Positions 49,340-57,980 of a stretch of DNA of 64,000 bases are shown here, one piece after another; the first letter of the stretch is position 1; each line of letters starts with the position of its first letter. The DNA is taken from positions 26,914 to 90,913 of IMG/VR virus record IMGVR_UViG_3300023172_000016; one strand, given 5' to 3'. Under the pieces are notes generated by a model that saw nothing but the letters and a program-made list of their open reading frames with translations, had not been told where the DNA came from and did not search any database. The DNA comes from a virus. The position numbers and the translations under genes were made by a program.

Positions 49340-50863
49340 TCAAAGCTTTACTTTAAAAATCTTGTACTTGAATTTTTCGTTCTTGTAGATCTCTATCCTA
49401 GCGTCACTATGTTTCAGCAGATAGTTCTTGTATTTAGGAGATGAAAAATCGTCAACAAAGTCAATTACATTCACCTTATCCTTACCTTCCATTTTCCTCA
49501 TCCCCCTTCCGAGGCTTTGTTTAATTAATACCTCGCTCTTGTAAGATTCTACTAGGAAAATGTTGTGTAAGTTGTTAATCGAGATACCAGTAGAAAATGT
49601 ACCATAGGTAGCAACAAGAATCTTATTCTCCCCATTAGCCATCCTAGATTTATACTCCTCTCTAAGTGATTCATCGGTATCACCATCTACATAGAATACT
49701 TCCTTGTCATTTGTTATTTCCCTTAACCTATTCCATATCTGCTTACCATATTCATCTTTTACAGACTGGAAAAGCACTAGCGAATTCTTGGAAGTCTTGG
49801 AAATAAAGTCAACTACGTAATTTAGTCTTTTATCGCTTTCAATTACAAGTTTTCTCTCCAGGTTATAAAGTTCGTTTCCCTCCAGGTTTTGTGAGTTAGC
49901 TTTGAGATCAGCAAGCTTTTGTTTAATCTCCGTATCTAGCCAATCAAGCCTTACTACCTTAATGTGTACTGGAGTAGCGTGTTTATTTTTAAACAAGAAG
50001 TCTGGAGAAATTTCTACCACAACAGGTCCCAGAAATTGCTGGATAGTAAGGTGGTCTGCAGATCCTCTTTTGGTAAGAGTACCAGTAAGGCCGAATCTCC
50101 ATTTGCTATGCATACACTTAGCAACAATCTTCTTGATCGACATGGAGTTTGTGTGATGAGCTTCATCGACAAAAACAGCATCTATCTCATCAAAGAAATC
50201 ATCATCTTTTTTTACAAGCGATTGGAACGTCCCTATAATTAGGTCACATCCCTCTCTGAGTTTACTTCCGCCACCTATCTGTTGAATACGAACCCCCAGT
50301 TCTCCTACACCATAGTCAATAAAATCGTCATTCCCCTGGAATACCAGGTTAGTATTAGGCACAATCATTAGGAACTTTCTAATAAGACCCCTCTGCTTTA
50401 AAAAAGCAAATATCATGAAGGATATTAGGGTCTTTCCAGATGAAGTAGCTATCTCAGAAACAGAGTATCTATACTTAACAATTTTCCATGCAGCTTCAAC
50501 TTGATAATCCCTTGGGGTTATCTCCTTATCCCCAAAAAATTCATCCACCCATCCCTGGAATTCCTCAAGGGTGAGGTCATTTAAAATTAGATTTTCTAAA
50601 CCATCTATGTTTATCTCAATACCAAACTCCTCACCAATCTCAAGAACTTCTCTCCAAAGACCAATTGGAACTTTCCAAAAAGGCCCTCTCTTTTCTATGA
50701 AACAAATGTTGCCGTCCCATATTTTCTTTTTCACAAGCGGATGGAAATACCAATTGTGTATTTTTTTGGTTAGCGAGATCTCAATTTGTCTTTTTTCTAC
50801 CTCGTCATTTGCCTGTGCAAGTATAAGCCATTGTTGATCTTCTGATACGTTAAACCTCAGCAT
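49340..50863 (-). CDS. uvsW: UvsW-type SF2 helicase
   Basis: A 507-aa helicase like T4 UvsW. There is an N-terminal substrate-recognition domain (1-100). Walker A is ATSSGKTL, the DEAH box VFVDEAHHTN, motif III GLTGTLTK, and motif VI QSLGRGMRK. T4 UvsW unwinds branched DNA and R-loops and switches replication to the recombination-dependent mode. It sits next to the UvsY-like gene, as in T4. Confidence 0.94.
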   Translation of the reverse strand: MLRFNVSEDQQWLILAQANDEVEKRQIEISLTKKIHNWYFHPLVKKKIWDGNICFIEKRGPFWKVPIGLWREVLEIGEEFGIEINIDGLENLILNDLTLEEFQGWVDEFFGDKEITPRDYQVEAAWKIVKYRYSVSEIATSSGKTLISFMIFAFLKQRGLIRKFLMIVPNTNLVFQGNDDFIDYGVGELGVRIQQIGGGSKLREGCDLIIGTFQSLVKKDDDFFDEIDAVFVDEAHHTNSMSIKKIVAKCMHSKWRFGLTGTLTKRGSADHLTIQQFLGPVVVEISPDFLFKNKHATPVHIKVVRLDWLDTEIKQKLADLKANSQNLEGNELYNLERKLVIESDKRLNYVVDFISKTSKNSLVLFQSVKDEYGKQIWNRLREITNDKEVFYVDGDTDESLREEYKSRMANGENKILVATYGTFSTGISINNLHNIFLVESYKSEVLIKQSLGRGMRKMEGKDKVNVIDFVDDFSSPKYKNYLLKHSDARIEIYKNEKFKYKIFKVKL

Positions 50864-50870
50864 TATTTCA

Positions 50871-51326
50871 CTATTTTATTGTACTCGCTCTGAGGTATTC
50901 TTCTAGAGCAATACGAGACTTTATCCCATAAAGCATATGATCTACAGTTTGTATAGTTTGGTCGATGAATTTTCTGTGTCCCTCTACAAGTTGTATTTTT
51001 TCAACGATGTCTGATACATCTCCCTCTATTAGGAGCTTAGTTTCATTAGACCCATATCTTACATCGCTATTAACCGTATAATCCTTTAATTTTGCAGCCC
51101 TCATTTTTCTCTCCTTTGTTGCAAGCTTACTTACAATTTGTGCAAGTTTATAACTATACTCTAGGAGTATTTGTCTAGTAGAAAAAAGTTCCACCTGGGC
51201 CTCAGCAACCGTCTTTATGTTTTTCAGACTAAGAGAAATGACCTGAATTTTTTCCTTCCATTCCGCTCTTTCTCTCTCGAACAGTTTACTGTAATCTGTT
51301 TTCTGTTGTTCTTGTTGTTCTGACAT
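50871..51326 (-). CDS. UvsY-like recombination mediator (tentative)
   Basis: The ATG at 51326 follows the upstream stop by one base (151 aa); ATG 51341 with AAGGG upstream is an alternative. The protein is helical and basic. The layout resembles T4 UvsY, with an N-terminal helix bundle, the KMRAAKLKDYTVNSDVRYG segment, and a final helix GIKSRIALEEYL. UvsY loads UvsX on gp32-coated DNA. The position beside uvsW and near gp32 supports this. Sequence similarity is weak. Confidence 0.55.
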   Translation of the reverse strand: MSEQQEQQKTDYSKLFERERAEWKEKIQVISLSLKNIKTVAEAQVELFSTRQILLEYSYKLAQIVSKLATKERKMRAAKLKDYTVNSDVRYGSNETKLLIEGDVSDIVEKIQLVEGHRKFIDQTIQTVDHMLYGIKSRIALEEYLRASTIK

Positions 51327-51327
51327 A

Positions 51328-51546
51328 TTAGAATAGTTCATTGCCCTTTTTATTAGGCTTTTTTCCAAGTTTTATTTCTTTTACCGATAACTCTACAAGT
51401 CTAGGTTTTCCAATATCTATATTAACTTCCTTGATCTCCAGAGACTCAGTTTCCAGTCTATCCAAAAATGAGACAGGGAATTTCAAATCTCCATCGTCAT
51501 TTTTTAAGCTTTCCTCCCACTCTTGGGTTTGATCTACAGTTGACAT
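51328..51546 (-). CDS. Hypothetical protein (72 aa)
   Basis: A small protein with a predicted start at ATG 51546, one base after the primase stop; ATG 51555 is also possible. It begins MSTVDQTQEWEESLKNDDGD and ends in a lysine-rich segment (KLGKKPNKKG). It sits between primase and the UvsY-like gene, so a replication or recombination link is possible. No family is recognised. Confidence 0.5.
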   Translation of the reverse strand: MSTVDQTQEWEESLKNDDGDLKFPVSFLDRLETESLEIKEVNIDIGKPRLVELSVKEIKLGKKPNKKGNELF

Positions 51547-51547
51547 C

Positions 51548-52609
51548 TCAAGCATATATGAAATCGGATAAGTCCAATATTTCTTCAGTAAAGTAGTTAT
51601 CTAATCTCCTTATTTTTATCCTCTTCGCCCGAAGGTAATTTACGAGATCGTTTAAATCCCATTTCTTATTTATCGGTAGATCGTGGTCAAGCAAAAACTT
51701 TTTCCAATTAAACACCTTTTTGCCCTGCGATAGCAATTCCGAGTGCTTTTGTCGTCCAGCATTATCCCAATCGTACCAATATTGTACATTCTCTACATCA
51801 AATGGAAACTTATTCTCTATAGAGCAAAGTGCTACTGAGTTTTTCCAAAGCCAAGAATCCATCGGTCCTTCAAAAATTGTAATGGTTTGTTCGAACGAAA
51901 TCCTCCCTACATTGAAAACAAAAGAGACAGGATCTATCTTTTTAGCCTCCTCCACAATGTTTTGATCTTGGGTTTTTAGAAGCTTTTCCCAAATACCGCT
52001 AAGCTTATATGTGTAGTACTTGGAACCATATGAAGAATTCATATTCCTAAATTGAAGACCTAGTATCTCATTGTCTTTGGTTAGATTTAAAAGGTACAAT
52101 TTACCAGTTTCTGGATCCCAAGCAAACTTTTCATCAGTGGATTGATTCCTTCTGATAAGATATTTTTCTATCTTTGACCCTTTGACCTCCTGAAGGTTCA
52201 TAGCACTCATAAAGTCAGATCTTGGAATTACAAGGGATTTGAAATCAGCATCAAAAAACAAAGAAATATCAACGTCACCGTAAGTTGTTTGTCTCTTCTC
52301 CTTTCCTTTTTTTATAAGCTCAATGATGTCCCTCTTCTCTTCGCCATCAAGCTTAGTAGCGACACTGAAGTCTCTGAACAAACTATAAGCATCCTTATAA
52401 ATACCACAACCCCCGTTGTAACATTTATATGTAAGGGTGTCAAGATAGAAATTGCCCCTCTTTTTTCTAGGATTAGAGCTATCACCACAATAAGGACAAG
52501 AAATGTTAAGCCTATTTACAGCTTCATACATTTTTTGCTTTCCTACGTTACCAGCAAATTCCTTTCTTAAAATATCCCCTATAAGTTCCTTAATTCTCCC
52601 AAGATCCAT
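51548..52609 (-). CDS. 61: DNA primase (gp61-like, DnaG type)
   Basis: The ATG at 52609 is preferred over the TTG at 52618 (353 aa). There is an N-terminal zinc-binding domain (ISCPYCGDSSNP, then YKCYNGGCGIYKD). A TOPRIM-type core follows with TIFEGPMDSWLW and YWYDWDNAGR. It makes RNA primers for lagging strands with a replicative helicase (gp41-type), which is not in this window. Confidence 0.9.
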   Translation of the reverse strand: MDLGRIKELIGDILRKEFAGNVGKQKMYEAVNRLNISCPYCGDSSNPRKKRGNFYLDTLTYKCYNGGCGIYKDAYSLFRDFSVATKLDGEEKRDIIELIKKGKEKRQTTYGDVDISLFFDADFKSLVIPRSDFMSAMNLQEVKGSKIEKYLIRRNQSTDEKFAWDPETGKLYLLNLTKDNEILGLQFRNMNSSYGSKYYTYKLSGIWEKLLKTQDQNIVEEAKKIDPVSFVFNVGRISFEQTITIFEGPMDSWLWKNSVALCSIENKFPFDVENVQYWYDWDNAGRQKHSELLSQGKKVFNWKKFLLDHDLPINKKWDLNDLVNYLRAKRIKIRRLDNYFTEEILDLSDFIYA

Positions 52610-52644
52610 AAAACACAATTATAATTTATTACCAACCAGACAAA

Positions 52645-52682
52645 AAAAGAAAAGGGGGCAGCAATTCTAATTGCCAGCCCCC
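52645..52682 (-). terminator. Rho-independent terminator
   Basis: On the minus strand GGGGGCTGGCAATT pairs with AATTGCTGCCCCC apart from one mismatch, followed by TTTTC and a second T-run. It ends the gp32 transcript. Confidence 0.9.
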
Positions 52683-52696
52683 AATTCAAGGTAGAT

Positions 52697-53653
52697 TTAG
52701 AGATCTGCGTATAGGTCGTCTAAAGACGAAGATGTTTCTGGTGCTGATGGTTGTTGAATACCTGCACTCGGTGCTGGGGTAGAATCAGATCCAACTTTCG
52801 TTGAAGAAGCCTCTTTGTAAATTTCATTAGACGAAGAAGATGAAGTTGAAGGAGATGTTGTTTTATTAGCGCCTCCCAAAACTTCATTTACCAACCTGCC
52901 ATCAGGTACCGTGTTTTGGATAATATTCATAACACGATCGGTAGTTTTTTCGTCCCAATCTTTGTACTCAAACTGTGTAAGATTGTCTGGCCCAGTTTTG
53001 AGGTATTCCATGATGGTGTTCATATCATCCTGGTTTTTCTCCATCTTTTTACCGTTGATCTCGACTGGTGTTCTGTCACCAACAAAAGAACAAAGATCGT
53101 AGTTGTTCCATTCTCCAACTTTTCTTGTATGAACTGAGAAAAGCTTTCCTTCAAATAGATCGTACGGGTTGCAAGCATCCCCATATTCTGGTTTTAGCTG
53201 TGCTTCAAGCATATCATTTAGTTTTCTACCAAACTTAAAAACCATAATATTACCCTCCAATTCAGGATTGTGCTTGTCTTGCACAATTTGAATTAGTGAA
53301 TAGTAGTCTTCCTTTCTGGAGAAGCTTTTAGACAATTCCTGATCTGCAGCAGAATGAGAATTCTTTAGCTTCCAGAACATGTCTTTCAAAACAGATTTTT
53401 TACCAACTGTCGAAGGACAGTCTACTGGGAATCCATCTCCAGTGCTTGGATCGTTTAGGTAAACGTAATACTTGTGAATTTTTGACTTTGTAGGGTCAAC
53501 GTGATTAGGAAGAAAGCGGATCAGCGACTTGTAAATTCCATCCTTTCCGTTCTCCGGATATGGTTTGTAAAATTCTGTTCCCTCTGAATTCTCCTTTTTT
53601 GTTTTCGTTACGAACGCTTCTGCGTCCAGGTTGAAAATGTCTAAATTACTCAT
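52697..53653 (-). CDS. 32: Single-stranded DNA-binding protein (gp32-like)
   Basis: A 318-aa gp32-type protein. The core (20-230) has FYKPYPENGKDGIYKSLIRF, VVFKFG-like NIMVFKFGRKLNDML, and VHTRKVGEWNNYDLCSF. The Ser/Thr-rich linker leads to an acidic tail SSSLDDLYADL, the docking site for replication and repair partners. The T4 zinc ligands (His and three Cys) are not conserved; only one Cys remains at that site (PVDCPSTVG). Confidence 0.88.
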   Translation of the reverse strand: MSNLDIFNLDAEAFVTKTKKENSEGTEFYKPYPENGKDGIYKSLIRFLPNHVDPTKSKIHKYYVYLNDPSTGDGFPVDCPSTVGKKSVLKDMFWKLKNSHSAADQELSKSFSRKEDYYSLIQIVQDKHNPELEGNIMVFKFGRKLNDMLEAQLKPEYGDACNPYDLFEGKLFSVHTRKVGEWNNYDLCSFVGDRTPVEINGKKMEKNQDDMNTIMEYLKTGPDNLTQFEYKDWDEKTTDRVMNIIQNTVPDGRLVNEVLGGANKTTSPSTSSSSSNEIYKEASSTKVGSDSTPAPSAGIQQPSAPETSSSLDDLYADL

Positions 53654-53692
53654 GATTCTCTTAATTATTTTTTTAAATCCTTTATTTAATCT

Positions 53693-54475
53693 CTAAGTGT
53701 CCCAAAAGTTTCCCTTAGATTGTATATATGCATAATTTTTTTTATCTATTCGTTCACCTGTGGATTCAATTTCCCACACTCTCTTACCTCTTAAGGATAC
53801 CTTTACCATAGGGCGGGAAAGGTTAAATTCAGAATTAAGTATATGATGCTTTAAAAGTGTCTCTGGGTGAAAGTAAACACCAGAGAGAATGTATTCTTCC
53901 ATCATCTCGTAGAGTTTTGAGTAGTGTTCCATTGCTTCCCTACCTCCCCATGCAAAAATATCATTAACCCCGCCCTTCCAATCAAAACCGGGAGGAATAC
54001 ATATAGTTTTTAGATTTGGATCCAAAGGGATGTCGTTGTGGATTTTTATGTCCATTCTTCCTTTTATAATATAATCATATCTCTCACCAGTTAGGTTTTC
54101 ATACTCCTCTAAAAGGAGAAAGGACTGTCTTATCTTATACCACATCAAGAAAACCGAAACTGGATTTATCTCACCAGTTTGTGGGCCATAGCTTTCAAAC
54201 GACCACGCTTTATCTATTATCCTTGATATACCCGGGGATTCAAACTTGTCCATCTTTATGGTTACTGGAGAATAAAGACTTGCTAAAGTGTCGGTGCTTA
54301 GGGTGTCAGTAAGGTGGTGTGTTTCTGCATGAAGGGAATTTTTTATAGTTTCAGATGGGCTCCAGGTAGATATAAAAACATCTGGCTTAAACCTATCCAA
54401 AATTCTGCCTTTTAAGTAGGGAAAGGTTTCTTTTGCCTCCCTAATCTGGCCAGGAAGTAAAAGAGCTACTTTCAT
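53693..54475 (-). CDS. Glycosyltransferase-like protein (260 aa)
   Basis: It begins MKVALLLPGQIREAKETF, then RFKPDVFISTWSPS and YDYIIKGRMDIKIH. This combination recurs in proteins of viral and bacterial glycan loci that are annotated as glycosyltransferases. R-M-D occupies the position of a DxD-like motif. No experimentally defined family is claimed. It overlaps the GDPD-like gene by 35 bases and belongs to the 53693-57199 cassette. Confidence 0.55.
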   Translation of the reverse strand: MKVALLLPGQIREAKETFPYLKGRILDRFKPDVFISTWSPSETIKNSLHAETHHLTDTLSTDTLASLYSPVTIKMDKFESPGISRIIDKAWSFESYGPQTGEINPVSVFLMWYKIRQSFLLLEEYENLTGERYDYIIKGRMDIKIHNDIPLDPNLKTICIPPGFDWKGGVNDIFAWGGREAMEHYSKLYEMMEEYILSGVYFHPETLLKHHILNSEFNLSRPMVKVSLRGKRVWEIESTGERIDKKNYAYIQSKGNFWDT

Positions 54476-54920
54476 TTGTACTTAAAAATTTGTACTTCTC
54501 TATATAATCTGAGCAAATTCCACAACATCCGTTAACAGGATCATCATAGATCTCAGGAAGAACTGCGATACTTTTATTTATGGGCTGATTTCCAGGGAAA
54601 GCCCAAATGAAAGACTTAGAAGTAAGAGTTATTCTGTCTTGTTCATGCCAAAATACATTGAATTCAACATACTCCTTTAGATACACAAGGGCAGAGATGT
54701 TTTTGCAGTGGATCCAAAGGTTGTCTGATCTCTCCATAAGCCAATCTAAGGAGACCTTAGAATTTGGGGAATCGTGTCCTAAATAAAGTGAAGATCCAGA
54801 TATCCAAACATCTATCTCCACATCATAACCAAGATCAAGAGCTTCTTGTATGTAGTCAAGGTTGTTCTCTCTTGATGGTATTGGCCCCTTTATATTTCCC
54901 CGGTGTGATATTAGTCTCAT
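54441..54920 (-). CDS. GDPD-like phosphodiesterase domain (159 aa)
   Basis: The N-terminus RLISHRGNIKGPIPSRENNL matches the HRG and E-N motifs of glycerophosphodiester phosphodiesterases, followed by GYDVEIDVWISGSSLYLGHD, which supplies the E-x-D and GHD metal/catalytic residues. At 159 aa it is shorter than the usual 240-260, so part of the barrel is missing or much reduced. It starts one base from the RuBisCO-like gene stop. It could act on a phospho-glycan intermediate; this is inference. Confidence 0.7.
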   Translation of the reverse strand: MRLISHRGNIKGPIPSRENNLDYIQEALDLGYDVEIDVWISGSSLYLGHDSPNSKVSLDWLMERSDNLWIHCKNISALVYLKEYVEFNVFWHEQDRITLTSKSFIWAFPGNQPINKSIAVLPEIYDDPVNGCCGICSDYIEKYKFLSTNESSSFTSWPD

Positions 54921-54921
54921 C

Positions 54922-56157
54922 CTAAAATATCCTGTAATCTAGGTCTTTAGAAAATGTTCTTTTTCCCCATTTCTTTATGGCACAAACATATTCCTCTTCT
55001 TGGAAATCATTATTGATGGCTTGCTTCATTGCCAAGCCACCAGCTCTAGTTCCCATTGGATGTCCATGCATAGCTCCTCCAACATTAGCCATCCAATCCA
55101 CACTATGTATAGATTCATTGATATAATCAACCAGACCAGGATGCATTCCACAACTGAGAGCTGGAACTATATTGTAATGCCAGAGGACTTTTAGAGTATC
55201 CCGTATCTCATCATCATCCTGGTTCATATAACCTCCAATCATTCCAGCATGTATAGAATCCACACCAGACCATCCAGCAATTTTACAAATCACAGGCCAG
55301 TAGATGTGGAATGGTGCCCTTTTGTCAGTAAAGAATTTATCACCACTTTTTTGAAAATGTATCCATAGGTTAGGGTTTTGCTTCCTTATAGCACGATATA
55401 CCCCAAGACCGCTCCAGACATTTATGTGGATTCCGTTCCCGCCATTATTTGCAACAAAATTTGCTCTCTCCAAAGCATATGGGCTATCACCATTTATACA
55501 AAAGCAATAAATAACATCTGGTGCATTCTCTTTCAACCAGGAAGAAATAAGTGGAACCCTTTCCTCAAAAGGACAATGACTAGGATTCCCTAAGAGCTCG
55601 TCTTCTTTTATGAAATTAACTCCTCCGTAGACCATCTCCTTTACTGCCTCTAGAAGAACCTCCGGACTCATACCAACTTTAGGCTTAATAATACCCCCAA
55701 AGAATGGCTTATCTATAACATTATTGAATCTTCTAAACCCATCTATACCATAAGCAGGGGCAAGAGAAAAATCAGATTCTACCTTATCAGGAAGGCTAAT
55801 ATCTAAAATATGACATTTTACAATTTCTTCGATGTCCACCTGTCCACCAGCTATATGACAAAGAATTTGGGATATTCCATCCTCCTCAAGGTTAATATTG
55901 TCAAGAGGGAATGCAATGGAAACTTCCCCAGATTTTTTTTGGGATAACTTCTTCTCGTCATCCAAAACGAAGCAGCTGTGATCCAAAAACATCTGATCGG
56001 TTTCCCAAATGCTCCTATTATTAGGATTGCCAATACTTTGACCTATTGCAAGATTCCAGGAAGCATCCCTTAATGATGTTTTAGCCTCTAGAAAATATCT
56101 TACTACAAAGTACTTTTGAACATCCAACGATTCTTCTTTTGTGAATATACTTATCAT
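54922..56157 (-). CDS. RuBisCO-like protein (form IV type)
   Basis: A 411-aa protein of the RuBisCO large-chain superfamily. There is a ferredoxin-like N-domain (1-135) and a barrel with GGIIKPKVGMSPE (155-167). The metal site GGVNFIKEDE (178-187) keeps Lys184, Asp186 and Glu187. His267, Ser335, GG at 360-361 and HGHPMG (364-369) are also kept. The loop-6 Lys (K334 in RuBisCO) appears replaced: GMIGGYM instead of G-x-x-x-G-K. It is therefore probably a RuBisCO-like enolase, isomerase or decarboxylase, not a CO2-fixing enzyme. Neighbours suggest sugar-acid or glycan chemistry. Confidence 0.88.
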   Translation of the reverse strand: MISIFTKEESLDVQKYFVVRYFLEAKTSLRDASWNLAIGQSIGNPNNRSIWETDQMFLDHSCFVLDDEKKLSQKKSGEVSIAFPLDNINLEEDGISQILCHIAGGQVDIEEIVKCHILDISLPDKVESDFSLAPAYGIDGFRRFNNVIDKPFFGGIIKPKVGMSPEVLLEAVKEMVYGGVNFIKEDELLGNPSHCPFEERVPLISSWLKENAPDVIYCFCINGDSPYALERANFVANNGGNGIHINVWSGLGVYRAIRKQNPNLWIHFQKSGDKFFTDKRAPFHIYWPVICKIAGWSGVDSIHAGMIGGYMNQDDDEIRDTLKVLWHYNIVPALSCGMHPGLVDYINESIHSVDWMANVGGAMHGHPMGTRAGGLAMKQAINNDFQEEEYVCAIKKWGKRTFSKDLDYRIF

Positions 56158-56477
56158 TTTACAATAAATTTATCTCCTGGTACTGATGGAGTTTTTACTA
56201 TAAAGACCTCGCAATCTTCAAGAAAAACTGGGTCCGCAACTTCACCTTTCCTAAGTATGAATATGTCGCCTGCTACTAATTCAGTTCCTTGTATAATCAT
56301 TTTACCACTTCTCAGGAAATTTATTTCATCCGCCTCCTTGTGATAATGCTTAGGCCAATCTTCACCTTGGATATGCTTCTTGTAGCAAACCTCAAAATCA
56401 CTTGTAGGAAAAGCAACAGGAGAGAAATTACCTGCGTACCAACCTCCTTGCATATTATCAATCTTAAATACTTCCAT
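56154..56477 (-). CDS. Cupin-domain protein (107 aa)
   Basis: The ATG at 56477 lies in a TGATG overlap with the upstream gene's stop; the codon before it is TTG. A single small cupin domain has metal ligands in WPKHYHKEADEINF (H-x-H, then E) and a second motif GDIFILRKGEVADP. Cupins of this size act as sugar isomerases, dioxygenases or sensors. The stop overlaps the RuBisCO-like start by 4 bases, so the two are translationally coupled and likely act in one pathway. Confidence 0.8.
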   Translation of the reverse strand: MEVFKIDNMQGGWYAGNFSPVAFPTSDFEVCYKKHIQGEDWPKHYHKEADEINFLRSGKMIIQGTELVAGDIFILRKGEVADPVFLEDCEVFIVKTPSVPGDKFIVK

Positions 56478-57199
56478 CAATTTACAATTCCTAAATATCT
56501 TTTTAAATCCTCGGGTGTACCGATCGGAAAGTGAAGGTTATAGAAGAATGGAAGTATTTTCTTTCCCTTTTTTATAAGATAATTATATGTAGGGGCAACA
56601 TAGAATTCGTTGTTGTAGCGATCGTTCAGTAAAATCATCTCCTCCGCAGAATGAACGAAATCTGATCCTTTGCTCCAAAAGTGTAATCCATTGGTAGCAA
56701 TGTTTGATATTACTATTTTTTCTTTGACATCACAAACCTCGCCGTTGGGATCCAATTTTACATAACTGTTCTTCTTAGAAGATGAAAGAAAACATCCAAG
56801 CAATCCGTCACATCCAGTAACCCCGACAAAGTCAATAATGTTATCGAGATCATAATCCAATATAACCTGGTCACAGTTGATGACCATCAAAGGATCTTCG
56901 TTGTTTATTAAATCCTTTGCAACCAAAACAGTAGAAGCGGGTCCTTCAGTTAGCTTACTAACAGATCTTGTTTCATAAGTAATATTAAGATCACTTATGT
57001 GTTTCTCAAAATCTGACACGGACACGAATTCCTCGTTGATAACGAAAATGAAATTAGCAGAGGGATGATTTAGGTTCCTCACCACTGCTTTAATCATAGG
57101 TTCTCCGTTAACATCTATAAAAGGCTTCGGAGTTGCATAGCCTGCATCAGAAAACCTTTTTCCTGCACCTCCGAGAGGTATAAGTATATTAATCTTCAC
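56477..57199 (-). CDS. NTP-sugar nucleotidyltransferase
   Basis: A 240-aa Rossmann-like nucleotidyltransferase: INILIPLGGAGKRFSDAGYA (the GGxGxR signature), TPKPFIDVNGEPMI (Lys that contacts phosphate), and VINCDQVILD (metal-binding Asp). Length and motifs fit the NTP_transferase family that makes NDP-sugars or CDP-alditols. It is the activation step expected for a dedicated glycan pathway with the cupin, RuBisCO-like and GDPD-like genes. The sugar is unknown. Confidence 0.85.
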   Translation of the reverse strand: MKINILIPLGGAGKRFSDAGYATPKPFIDVNGEPMIKAVVRNLNHPSANFIFVINEEFVSVSDFEKHISDLNITYETRSVSKLTEGPASTVLVAKDLINNEDPLMVINCDQVILDYDLDNIIDFVGVTGCDGLLGCFLSSSKKNSYVKLDPNGEVCDVKEKIVISNIATNGLHFWSKGSDFVHSAEEMILLNDRYNNEFYVAPTYNYLIKKGKKILPFFYNLHFPIGTPEDLKRYLGIVN

Positions 57200-57869
57200 T
57201 TTTTTCTTTTATAGAGTCATATAAATAGAGACAAGTCCAAGTAGCATCTATAATGTCATCGAGTGGCTTGTTCACATTACCCGAAGGTGTAATCCATTCG
57301 TCCTTATTGTCATCTAATATGTTAGTAAAAGATTTTAGATTAGTTTCCAGGAATTCCTTTTCAACAAGAGCGTTATAGAGTTCGTGCTTTTTAGCATTGC
57401 CCTTGAACGCAAACTTTTTTATTGAGGTTGGAGAATAGACATAAAAGTTGTCGCTACCTGTGTGATCTACAATCTTTTTCCTAAGCAAAGCAGTAGCCAT
57501 AGAAATGTCAATGAGAGCGTTACCGTTGGAAGCAAAGCTTAATCCCTCCATAGCAACTATAACGTCATCACCACCACAAATATCTTCTATCTCCAACCAA
57601 AATTTATCCACGAGATCTTGGAAATAATCGATCTTGATTCTTTCCCTCTCTGAATAATCCTTTGGCATTTTATCTTTGCCCATGAAAAGGAGTACATAAT
57701 CCTCAGACTTATCCTCAGATAAAATGTGATAAGGCTTTTTGGTATTCTTCTTTAGAGATTCTGGTGTCCTTTCACTTCTTGTTAAGGATCCCCATGTAAA
57801 CTCGTTATCTCTAAAAACACAAAATGCTGGGGAGTTAAGTGAAAAGTCTATTCCGACTAACGTTTTCAA
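57189..57869 (-). CDS. RuvC-like Holliday junction resolvase
   Basis: A 226-aa RNase H-fold nuclease. Catalytic acids fit Asp8 in LVGIDFSLNSPAF, Glu in VAMEGLSFASNG, and the C-terminal pair in PLDDIIDATW. It would cut branched DNA before packaging. T4 uses the unrelated endonuclease VII (gp49) for this, so this may be a replacement. It overlaps the nucleotidyltransferase gene by 11 bases. A GATATATAA element is 25 bases upstream. Confidence 0.78.
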   Translation of the reverse strand: MKTLVGIDFSLNSPAFCVFRDNEFTWGSLTRSERTPESLKKNTKKPYHILSEDKSEDYVLLFMGKDKMPKDYSERERIKIDYFQDLVDKFWLEIEDICGGDDVIVAMEGLSFASNGNALIDISMATALLRKKIVDHTGSDNFYVYSPTSIKKFAFKGNAKKHELYNALVEKEFLETNLKSFTNILDDNKDEWITPSGNVNKPLDDIIDATWTCLYLYDSIKEKSED

Positions 57870-57893
57870 AATGAAATTATTTAAAAGTGCAAC

Positions 57894-57902
57894 TTATATA
57901 TC
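57894..57902 (-). promoter_or_regulatory. GATATATAA promoter-like element
   Basis: A perfect copy 25 bases upstream of the resolvase start, just after the terminator of the preceding gene. Confidence 0.55.
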
Positions 57903-57906
57903 GACA

Positions 57907-57935
57907 CAAAAAAGCCCTCCACATTGGAAGGGCTT
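57907..57935 (-). terminator. Rho-independent terminator
   Basis: On the minus strand AAAGCCCT/AGGGCTTT encloses TCCAATGTGG and is followed by TTTTTTG. It ends the 57981 transcript; the resolvase promoter-like element overlaps its downstream edge. Confidence 0.9.
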
Positions 57936-57980
57936 TGGTCCTCGGATAAACATCTGAGAAGGGGCGTACTTAAAGATCTA

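Noticed and set aside
54922-56157. A carbon-fixing RuBisCO
   Set aside because: The loop-6 lysine is replaced by aligned residues GGYM and the HRA motif reads HFQ, so a RuBisCO-like function is far more likely.
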